Shown: in pieces, positions 8,215 to 14,282 of the stretch
How the letters are laid out: each line of letters opens with the position of its first letter
How positions within the stretch are numbered: position 1 is the stretch's first letter
Assembly (NCBI GenBank): GCA_964584995.1
Contig: CAZPCA010000061.1
Coordinates: 1 to 14,282 of the forward strand
DNA: 14,282 nt
Origin: JAJTFW01 sp964584995
GTDB lineage: Bacteria; Bacteroidota; Bacteroidia; AKYH767-A; OLB10
Direction: 5' to 3'
Notes under the pieces: model-generated
What the model saw: only the letters and a program-made list of their open reading frames with translations
What the model was told of the DNA's origin: nothing
Databases searched by the model: none
Position numbers and translations under genes: made by a program

Positions 8215-8260
8215 GGTTCAAGGTTTGAAGGCGATTACCGTATTCCGTGCAATGTCTGTG

Positions 8261-8268
8261 CAAGTATA
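8261..8268 (-). promoter_or_regulatory. Possible -7 promoter box for the cytochrome peroxidase gene
   Basis: Read on the minus strand this is TATACTTG, one mismatch from TAnnTTTG, 46 bases before the ATG at 8214. No clear -33 partner is visible. If used, it would drive the peroxidase and possibly the SRAP gene downstream. Confidence 0.3.
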
Positions 8269-8573
8269 CCCTGAATTCCATCGAATAGCTAATCGCGCCG
8301 TTAGAAAAAAGCATGATTTTTCACAATATGTTGTTCATTCATCCCGTGATTTCAATACGACGGATACGTCATTTGAAAAAAGCAGCGATCAGTGTTCCGC
8401 ATAAATATAACGATAGGCCTATACTAAATATGTGCATTGATTGGAACAGGATACCAAAAGCAAGGCCAACCAGGTTGTCGGTGGATAGTGTCCGGATTAT
8501 GCTTCCACACCTTTGGGGAGTAATCCTGCAAAAGCAAAACGAACCCAATACTGTATTTCAATAGATTAGGCGG

Positions 8574-8604
8574 TTTGACCATGATCCATTTTGCACTAAT
8601 TTAG
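8574..8604 (+). promoter_or_regulatory. Candidate Bacteroidota -33/-7 promoter abutting the SGNH hydrolase start
   Basis: TTTG (8574-8577), a 19-base spacer and TAATTTAG (8597-8604, one mismatch to TAnnTTTG) have the spacing known for Bacteroidota promoters. Only four bases separate the -7 box from the ATG at 8609, implying a leaderless or near-leaderless transcript. Confidence 0.5.
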
Positions 8605-8608
8605 TCGT

Positions 8609-10246
8609 ATGAAAAAAATTCTACTGCTGATTTTATGCCTCGGCGCTGCTGTGCGGCTGAGCTTCGGACAATGCAATGAAACCGTACAGGAAAGGGTACT
8701 GCTGGTTGGCGACAGCTGGGCGCAGTTCATGAATGCCGATACCACCTTCGATGTGGTATTCCGTAAATGGGGGCATTCCAATTTCAGCTATGTGGCCAAT
8801 GCCACGATCGCATTCAACGGCGCGGTGAGCAACGATTTTCTCGACCCGACAAGGCTGGCGGAAATCCAAAATCAGCTCAACCTGAACCCGGACATCGACC
8901 TTGTACACCTGAGTATCGGAGGCAACGATGTGCTCGGTGACTGGAATGTCAATTTCACCCAAGCGCAAACCGATTCGCTGATGTATTCCGTGTACGGTAA
9001 AATCACAGCCATCATCGATTCCATCAAAGCAATGCGTCCAGGCATCCGTATCGTATGGAGCGGCTACGCATACCCCAATTTCGGACAGGTCATTACCGAT
9101 TTGGGAGCGCTTCAGACCGTACATCCTTTTTACAGCCTGTGGTCGGGCATGGGCTTTCCGAACTTCGGTCAGCTCAACGGCATCCTGAATGCATACTCCA
9201 GCAAGATGGACACCCTGGCACTGACTGATCCACAGGTGGACTTTGTGCGCACGAACGGTTTGCTGCAATACCTCTACGGACAGAACACCGTGATGAGTGT
9301 TCCCCCCAGTGGTACATACGCCCCCTTCACCGCACCGCTTCCCGATGGATATCCGAATTATCCCTCCCCGAAAAACACCATGCGCAACTACGGATTCATC
9401 ACCGACTGCTTTCACCTCAGCGCTGCCGCTTTCATCGATTATATGGATTACCAAACGCGGAAGTTCTACCATAAATACCTGATGGACGATCAATACCTGC
9501 TTTCGGAGGGGGGCTCCCGAGATGGTTCAGTGACCACCTCCGGTGTGGTGAGCAACAATCTGCAGCTGGGTTCGGTGAACGGAGAGGACGCCTCTTTGGT
9601 GCTTTCTTTCAATACTACCCAGCTTCCTGACACCGGCATCGACAAAGCAAGTATTTTCCTGCGCAGGGAAAACCTGAATGGGAACAACCCTGTTCAGTCG
9701 GGATCCCTATCGGTACGCATTGTGTCGGGCGCATTCGGCACATCGGTGGATGTGGATGCTTCGGACTTCAGCGACCCCGGCTCCTCGGGAGGATCTCCCT
9801 GCCTGTTCGGAAGCTACCAGAACAACGGAGATTGGGTACGCATCGAGTTGCCTTCCACGATTCTTCCTTATATCACCAACGATACGCTCACGCAATTCAT
9901 CATCAGCAGCAGCAATGCCTCCGGTGTGGTGAATTACAGCGGAGCGGCAGATCCTGAATACGCTCCTGTTCTCAACTTGAAATTCAGCCCTGTCACCACC
10001 GGATTGTCGTCCACCGCTACACGCGGCAATATCAGCGTTTATCCGAACCCGACCACAGGGATGCTCAACATCCGCACTGCCGGAGAGGTAATCCGTGAAA
10101 CAAGACTCTTCGACATCGCGGGTCAACTGGTCCTGCAAAGCGGGAACACCACAAGCATCGATATCAGCCAAGTCAGCCGAGGTCTTTACCTGCTGCACAT
10201 CATCACCGAAAACGGTGTGGTGACCGAACGGGTCGTTCGACAGTGA
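8609..10246 (+). CDS. Secreted SGNH/GDSL-type hydrolase with beta-sandwich module and T9SS sorting domain
   Basis: A 545-residue predicted exported esterase-like enzyme. The signal peptide MKKILLLILCLGAAVRLSFGQ (about 1-20) is followed by an SGNH fold (about 28-295). Visible elements are block I GDSW with nucleophile Ser36, a Gly in the block II position (G71), block III GGND (104-107), and block V D266-C-F-H269 giving the Asp-His of the triad. The middle part (about 305-460) looks like a DNRLRE/CBM96-type beta-sandwich, often found on carbohydrate-active enzymes. It includes SLVLSFNTTQLPDT and ends YAPVLNLKF. The C-terminus (about 470-545; SVYPNP, LFDIAGQLV, GLYLLHI) is a T9SS type A sorting domain. 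SGNH enzymes commonly deacylate sugars, lipids or small esters; the substrate is not predictable here, though a polysaccharide ester is a reasonable guess. Transcribed alone and convergent with the next gene, with two bases between stop codons. Confidence 0.87.
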   Translation: MKKILLLILCLGAAVRLSFGQCNETVQERVLLVGDSWAQFMNADTTFDVVFRKWGHSNFSYVANATIAFNGAVSNDFLDPTRLAEIQNQLNLNPDIDLVHLSIGGNDVLGDWNVNFTQAQTDSLMYSVYGKITAIIDSIKAMRPGIRIVWSGYAYPNFGQVITDLGALQTVHPFYSLWSGMGFPNFGQLNGILNAYSSKMDTLALTDPQVDFVRTNGLLQYLYGQNTVMSVPPSGTYAPFTAPLPDGYPNYPSPKNTMRNYGFITDCFHLSAAAFIDYMDYQTRKFYHKYLMDDQYLLSEGGSRDGSVTTSGVVSNNLQLGSVNGEDASLVLSFNTTQLPDTGIDKASIFLRRENLNGNNPVQSGSLSVRIVSGAFGTSVDVDASDFSDPGSSGGSPCLFGSYQNNGDWVRIELPSTILPYITNDTLTQFIISSSNASGVVNYSGAADPEYAPVLNLKFSPVTTGLSSTATRGNISVYPNPTTGMLNIRTAGEVIRETRLFDIAGQLVLQSGNTTSIDISQVSRGLYLLHIITENGVVTERVVRQ

Positions 10247-10248
10247 TG

Positions 10249-12927
10249 TTACTGCATCAGCAGTTTGATCACACCGCCCGTGCCATCGTTTCGCCAGTAG
10301 CGGAGCAGGTACATGCCTGATGGATAGCCCGACAAGTCCACCTGTTGTTGTGACGCAGGGAATGATGCCAGCTCCTTCCCCTGTGCGTCGAATACACTCA
10401 GCCGTACTATGGACGGAGCTCCGCTCAGGTCATTCAACAGGAAGTGACCGGAGGAAGAAGGATTGGGATAGGCATACACCTTACCGTATAAAGGAGACAC
10501 TTCACTAAGAGCAGCAGCACTCGGTGCGTACTTGATGGTGACCATTTTGTAGAGGAAGTCGTTGTAAAATTCAAAAGCGCTTTCTCCCGTCACCAGGAAG
10601 CTCCCTGCACTATCCATAGTCAATGAACGCAGGAAATCAGGATTGGATGTCCCGTTGGTGTTATTGGCATAAATGTTCTCGAATTGCTGTACTCCCGTGC
10701 TGCTGTATCCCAGCAAAACGTAGTTGTAATTGGTGGAGAATTGGTCGATGCGCCATCCTGCAGTCACCACCCTGTTAGACCCATCTATCAAGAGGGCTAC
10801 CGGTTCGCGATCGCTGGCCTGCGGATTGTATGTATTCACCCATTGCTGCACTCCGGCATCACTGTATTGCAAGGTTATATAACGCGCCACGAACCCCGTC
10901 CACCCTCTGCAAATCCACGCCACATTACCGTTCCCCGTGAACTGTACCTTGACACCGTATTCATTGGTGGTGTTCGGATTGTACACCTGCCGCCACAGTA
11001 TCTGACCATTCAGCCCGTCCATCTTGGCGATGAAAGAAGTCGTTCCACTGGCACCGGTCACTGCCAGGTCGCCTGCAGGATTCACTGCGATCCCCTTCAC
11101 CTCATCGTACACGTTCAGTGAATCTACATCGGCCGACCAGAGTCTGTTGCCAGCAATAGTGTAGCGTTGCACCACCCCTTTTGCCGCTGTACCGGGTCCG
11201 TTTTGATTATAGCCTCCGACTGCAAGATCGCCGTTAGGGAAACGTGCAACCGCATTTGCCCGCGTGACCACGAATTGGGTGGAATCGATGCGCGCGACCC
11301 AGCTCAGGGTGAACGTTGGATTGACGTACATCACCAGTCCGCCGAGGAGGTTGGAAAGGGCGGTAAGCGCAATCTCTCCGTTCGGTTGCACGAGCATCGA
11401 CACCGGCAATACGTTTCCCGCCGGTGAAGGCAGATACCACAGCGTATCGAGAAAATCCCCCTGCGTATTCATCTTCACCACCGATAATTTGTAATTGCTT
11501 TTGAGCTTGGCCGAGTCGCTGGAAATGGCCAGATAGATATTGCCGGCTGCATCCAGTTCCATATGCGTAAGGGTATCGTTGCGCCAGCCAGGGGTGGAAT
11601 AATAGCGGTCCCAAAGCAGGTTGCCCGATGGATCGTACTTCACGACCACCACATCCCAGCCTTCACCGTACAGCCTGTCGATGGTAGCGGCGCAGTAGAC
11701 ATTGTTCTGTGCATCGGTACGTACCACCTGTCCACGTGTAAGGGCATCGCCCGTTCCACTGTAATTCCATTCAGCGGAAGCGACCAGGCCAGTATCCAGC
11801 TGCTGCACATAAAAACTTTCATCCACGTACGCTGTGTCGTTGATGAATCCACCGGCATAGACTTTCGCTCCCAACGCTGTGATGGCGAATCCCATTGAGG
11901 GCACCAATGTATCGGCAGAGCGATAGGTCCAGAGAGAATCGCCGGACGGACTGTATTTCGCGATGATCTGGTTGGTCATCCCTCCGTTCAGGTAGTAATC
12001 TTCTCCGTTGTAGACTCCACGCCCTGACGCATAGACATTGCCGTTAGCATCGGTGCAAACACTGTTCAGCACATCGAACCCGTTGGTACGCGGACCCATC
12101 CAGCGTTTGCGCCAGCCATAAGAGCCGTCGTTGTTGATCTTGGAAACAAACCCATTCAGGTAGTCGGTACCGGCGAAATAGGCATTGCCCAGCGANNNNN
12201 NNNNNNNNNNNNNNNNNNNNNNNNNNNNNNNNNNNNNNNNNNNNNNNNNNNNNNNNNNNNNNNNNNNNNNNNNNNNNNNNNNNNNNNNNNNNNNNGCGTT
12301 GCCGTTGGGAGCGATGACAATGTCCGCTGCCTCGTCATCGGCATTGAAAGGTCCGTTGATGACATCCACCCATTGCTGCTGTCCGCTTGGACTGTATTTC
12401 AAGACCAGCCAATCGGTAGAGGCAGATGCAGGGTCGGTATATCCGGCTACGTACACGTTGCCGGCGGCGTCCACTGCCAGGGCATTGCCGTAACTCTCGC
12501 TTGCACCCCCGAGCGCATAGCGGGTCGCCCATTGTTGGATGCCTGCACTGTTAAGCTTTATGGTGATGCAATCGAAAACCCCGGTCGTGAGCTGGGAACG
12601 CCCGGTAAGGTATAGATTTCCGGATGCATCCAGGCACATATCCTGCAGGTAATCTTCGTTCTTACTTCCGGCATCGTAGTAATACACCCACAGCGTATCG
12701 CCAGCGGGGCCTTTTTTGATCACAAAAATATCCGGGGCACCGTGATGATTGCCTGCATATCCACCGGCGAAAACCTCACCGGCCTGATTGGCCAGCAGGC
12801 AGGATATTCGGTCCGAGTTTTTACCCTGGGCTTTATAGGAACGAAGCCATTGTTGCGGGAGCGCCTGAGCGCTTAATTCTGCCACCGCTATGCACAGCAG
12901 CATACAGAGTTGAAGGAATTTTGACAT
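10249..12927 (-). CDS. Secreted SBBP-type repeat (beta-propeller-like) protein with T9SS sorting domain, interrupted by an assembly gap
   Basis: A predicted exported repeat protein of 892 residues as assembled. The signal peptide ends near AELSAQA (about 21). It is followed by many repeats around a D-x-x-G-N-x-Y-x-x-G core (DASGNLYLTG, DAAGNVYVAG, DANGNVYASG, DAAGNIYLA), each followed by a KYSPSG..QQW or KLNSAG..QQW strand pair. These resemble SBBP (seven-bladed propeller) repeats. Two fully readable N-terminal repeats have a period of 53 residues. The C-terminal sorting domain begins at VYAYPNPSSSGHF and ends VIKLLMQ. No catalytic motif is evident; such proteins are usually annotated only as surface or secreted repeat proteins. 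A run of 100 N falls inside a repeat. Both sides remain in frame and repeat-like, so the gene is probably intact but its true length is unknown. The ATG at 12927 begins a normal signal peptide 25 bases after a perfect -7 box. Confidence 0.85.
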   Translation of the reverse strand: MSKFLQLCMLLCIAVAELSAQALPQQWLRSYKAQGKNSDRISCLLANQAGEVFAGGYAGNHHGAPDIFVIKKGPAGDTLWVYYYDAGSKNEDYLQDMCLDASGNLYLTGRSQLTTGVFDCITIKLNSAGIQQWATRYALGGASESYGNALAVDAAGNVYVAGYTDPASASTDWLVLKYSPSGQQQWVDVINGPFNADDEAADIVIAPNGNXXXXXXXXXXXXXXXXXXXXXXXXXXXXXXXXXXSLGNAYFAGTDYLNGFVSKINNDGSYGWRKRWMGPRTNGFDVLNSVCTDANGNVYASGRGVYNGEDYYLNGGMTNQIIAKYSPSGDSLWTYRSADTLVPSMGFAITALGAKVYAGGFINDTAYVDESFYVQQLDTGLVASAEWNYSGTGDALTRGQVVRTDAQNNVYCAATIDRLYGEGWDVVVVKYDPSGNLLWDRYYSTPGWRNDTLTHMELDAAGNIYLAISSDSAKLKSNYKLSVVKMNTQGDFLDTLWYLPSPAGNVLPVSMLVQPNGEIALTALSNLLGGLVMYVNPTFTLSWVARIDSTQFVVTRANAVARFPNGDLAVGGYNQNGPGTAAKGVVQRYTIAGNRLWSADVDSLNVYDEVKGIAVNPAGDLAVTGASGTTSFIAKMDGLNGQILWRQVYNPNTTNEYGVKVQFTGNGNVAWICRGWTGFVARYITLQYSDAGVQQWVNTYNPQASDREPVALLIDGSNRVVTAGWRIDQFSTNYNYVLLGYSSTGVQQFENIYANNTNGTSNPDFLRSLTMDSAGSFLVTGESAFEFYNDFLYKMVTIKYAPSAAALSEVSPLYGKVYAYPNPSSSGHFLLNDLSGAPSIVRLSVFDAQGKELASFPASQQQVDLSGYPSGMYLLRYWRNDGTGGVIKLLMQ
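12196..12295. other. Assembly gap of exactly 100 N inside a repeat-rich gene
   Basis: The round number is the conventional placeholder for a gap of unknown size. It sits within the SBBP-type repeats, where near-identical units can break assembly. The flanking coding frame is preserved across it. Confidence 0.97.
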
Positions 12928-12952
12928 GAAATTGTTGGGAGATTGTGTGGCG

Positions 12953-12960
12953 CAAAAATA
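12953..12960 (-). promoter_or_regulatory. -7 promoter box for the SBBP-repeat T9SS protein gene
   Basis: Read on the minus strand this is TATTTTTG, an exact match to TAnnTTTG, 25 bases before the ATG at 12927 and inside the 90-base spacer after the pseudouridine synthase stop. A -33 TTTG is not obvious at the standard distance. The box suggests the repeat-protein gene has its own promoter rather than relying on read-through. Confidence 0.45.
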
Positions 12961-13017
12961 AACAATACGAACTCAGGCCTGCATCAGCAAGCAATCCGTT
13001 TTTCCAAGAAAATTACA

Positions 13018-14282
13018 TTAGACCGCCTTGGCTTTCTTTCCGGTACCCATCATTTTGAGGAATCCTACTTCACGCTCGTCGAGTACCCTCCAGCGGCCGC
13101 GGGGAAGGTCCTTCTTGGTGAGGCCTGCGAAGCCCACCCTGTCGAGTTTCTTCACTTCGTACCCCAGCGCTTCAAACAAGCGACGGACCACCCTGTTCTT
13201 GCCCGAATGCAGCTCCACCCCGACGGATTTCTTGTTGCTTCCATCGCCTTCATAGGAAACATCGTCCACGCTGCTGATGCCGTCCTCGAGCTCAACACCT
13301 TCCTGCAACCGTCGCATGTCCGCCACCTTCACATTCTTATCGAGTTCCACGTGGTAGATTTTCCTTACCCTTGAACTGGGATGCGTCAGGTGTTTGGCGA
13401 GGTCGCCATCGTTGGTGAAAAGCAGGAGCCCTGTGGTATTTCTATCCAGCCGGCCAACAGGATACACCCTTTCCTTGCAGGCCCCGGCGATCAGTTCCAT
13501 GACCGTCTGCCTTTCTTCAGGATCATCGGCAGTGGTGATGTAGTCTTTGGGTTTGTTGAGCAGGATATACACATGTTTTTCATTGCGTATACGCTCCCCG
13601 TTATACCGCACATCATCGCCGGGACGCACCTTGGTTCCCAATTCGGTGACCAGCTCGCCGTTCACCATGATGAGACCAGCCGTTATCAATTCATCGGCTT
13701 CGCGGCGGGAAGCGATACCGGCCATGCTGATGAAACGGTTCAGCCGTATTTCTCCTGTCAAATCGGGACCTTCGCTCGCATTTTTTCGGCGTGTCCGTGC
13801 AGCGGGTTTTCCACCGCGGGCAGCGTATTTCTTTTCAAAATGTGCATGGCGTTCGTCTGCACTGGGACGATAGGAACCGCCTGCACCTCTTCCCTGTCGC
13901 TTATCATCCCCTCTTCCGGCAAATCCATTGTTGTCGTCACGGTCGTCGCGGCGTTGGTAGGGACGTTTTTCACGGTCACCGAATCCGCCACGGTCGCCAC
14001 TGTCTTCTCTGCGCTGATAAGGGCGCTTTTCACGGTCTCCTCCACTGTCACGGTCGTCGCGGCGCTGGTAGGGACGCTTTTCACGGTCACCGAATCCGCC
14101 ACGGTCGCCACTGTCTTCTCTGCGCTGATAAGGGCGCTTTTCACGGTCTCCTCCACTGTCACGGTCGTCGCGGCGCTGGTAAGGGCGCTTTTCGCGTTCT
14201 CCTCCACTATCACGATCGTCGCGGCGCTGGTAGGGACGTTTTTCACGGTCACCGAATCCGCCACGGTCGCCACTGTCTTCTC
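13018..14282 (-). CDS. rluB: RsuA/RluB-family rRNA pseudouridine synthase with long repetitive N-terminal extension, 5' end outside the window
   Basis: Converts a specific uridine in rRNA to pseudouridine; RluB acts on 23S rRNA in E. coli. In this frame the C-terminal ~247 residues hold an S4 RNA-binding domain (IRLNRFISMAGIASRREADE onward). The catalytic domain follows, with GRLDRNTTGLLLFTNDG; the catalytic Asp codon is at 13444-13446. The C-terminal family motif GKNRVVRRLFEALGYEV is also present. The frame stays open upstream of the in-frame TTG at 13761 through a linker (SYRPSADERHAHFEKKYAARG) and a hydrophilic Arg/Asp/Gly repeat extension to the right edge, so the real start lies beyond the window. 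Such disordered extensions occur on Bacteroidota members of this family (from memory); the conserved core itself is complete. Assignment to RluB rather than RluE, RluF or RsuA rests on overall resemblance, so the symbol is tentative. Confidence 0.88.
   Translation of the reverse strand, partial: EDSGDRGGFGDREKRPYQRRDDRDSGGEREKRPYQRRDDRDSGGDREKRPYQRREDSGDRGGFGDREKRPYQRRDDRDSGGDREKRPYQRREDSGDRGGFGDREKRPYQRRDDRDDNNGFAGRGDDKRQGRGAGGSYRPSADERHAHFEKKYAARGGKPAARTRRKNASEGPDLTGEIRLNRFISMAGIASRREADELITAGLIMVNGELVTELGTKVRPGDDVRYNGERIRNEKHVYILLNKPKDYITTADDPEERQTVMELIAGACKERVYPVGRLDRNTTGLLLFTNDGDLAKHLTHPSSRVRKIYHVELDKNVKVADMRRLQEGVELEDGISSVDDVSYEGDGSNKKSVGVELHSGKNRVVRRLFEALGYEVKKLDRVGFAGLTKKDLPRGRWRVLDEREVGFLKMMGTGKKAKAV
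13939..14282 (-). repeat. In-frame tandem repeats encoding an Arg/Asp-rich REKRPYQRR-type extension
   Basis: At least six copies of a unit encoding (D/E)REKRPYQRR(D/E)D are visible. The PYQRR codons begin on the + strand at 13948, 14008, 14059, 14119, 14170 and 14221. The spacings of 60, 51, 60, 51 and 51 bases are all multiples of three. A 60+51 pair gives a 111-base higher-order unit, seen nearly twice with few differences. The array continues past the right edge. The encoded protein is rich in alternating basic and acidic residues and Gly, so it is probably disordered and possibly RNA-contacting. Confidence 0.92.

Larger units (their letters stand above)
8215..8608. other. Divergent intergenic region, 394 bases, no gene recognised
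   Basis: This lies between the divergently transcribed cytochrome peroxidase and SGNH hydrolase genes and is visibly more AT-rich than the flanking genes. Open frames within it (for example 8313-8564 on +) encode nothing protein-like. It contains the candidate promoters listed separately at each end, plus a 10-bp palindrome ATAGGCCTAT (8413-8422) of no clear meaning. I see no RNA gene, terminator, transposon end or riboswitch fold. Confidence 0.6.

Noticed and set aside
8413..8422. 10-bp palindrome ATAGGCCTAT in the divergent spacer as an operator
   Set aside because: Several perfect 10-mers of this kind are expected by chance in 14 kb, and it lies far from both candidate promoters.
8313..8564. 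Small open frame in the divergent intergenic region
   Set aside because: Its composition is not protein-like, it has no recognisable start context, and it overlaps the candidate -33 region side of the SGNH gene spacer.
13758..14273. A 171-codon Val/Thr/Ala-rich repetitive open frame on the minus strand
   Set aside because: It is a shifted reading of the same in-phase DNA repeats that encode the RluB extension. The other frame runs continuously into the conserved S4 and catalytic domains, so this frame is a shadow created by the repeats.
13939..14282. CRISPR-like repeat array
   Set aside because: The units are contiguous, of 51 and 60 bases, without unique spacers, and they are coding in phase.
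1..14282. A multi-gene defence, biosynthetic or mobile system
   Set aside because: I looked for toxin-antitoxin, restriction, CRISPR, transposase, integrase and biosynthetic cluster signatures on both strands and found none; the genes are housekeeping and T9SS cargo without evident joint function.

Overview
The window reads as a piece of a Bacteroidota genome (moderate GC, Chitinophagales/Saprospiria-like). Several predicted secreted proteins end in the type A C-terminal sorting domain of the type IX secretion system (T9SS, the Bacteroidota outer-membrane export machine). Start codons lack clear Shine-Dalgarno sequences, and several are preceded by Bacteroidota-type TAnnTTTG -7 boxes. The lineage call is an inference from protein style, not a search result. 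A run of exactly 100 N (12196-12295) shows that this is a draft scaffold.

Layout, left to right: (i) the C-terminal end of a B12-dependent ribonucleotide reductase, cut by the window edge, + strand; (ii) a full-length double M16 zinc protease, + strand, closed by a clear intrinsic terminator; (iii) an 867-aa multidomain T9SS cargo protein, + strand; (iv) on the - strand, a likely two-gene unit: a di-haem cytochrome c peroxidase/MauG-like protein followed by a YedK/HMCES-type SRAP protein; (v) a 394-base divergent intergenic region; (vi) an SGNH hydrolase with a beta-sandwich module and a T9SS signal, + strand; (vii) an SBBP-type repeat T9SS protein, - strand, interrupted by the N gap; (viii) an RsuA/RluB-family pseudouridine synthase, - strand, whose Arg/Asp-rich tandem-repeat N-terminal extension runs off the right edge.

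The genes do not form an evident single pathway. Housekeeping functions (dNTP synthesis, rRNA modification, abasic-site protection) are interleaved with exported or surface proteins. I see no defence island, CRISPR array, insertion sequence, prophage, tRNA or rRNA, and I do not claim a new multi-gene system. The points most worth following are a possible T9SS-type tail on the di-haem peroxidase, two promoters placed so close to start codons that leaderless mRNAs are predicted, back-to-back convergent stop codons in a single TGATCA palindrome, the periodic repeat extension of the pseudouridine synthase, and a repeat-based prediction that the N gap is mis-sized.
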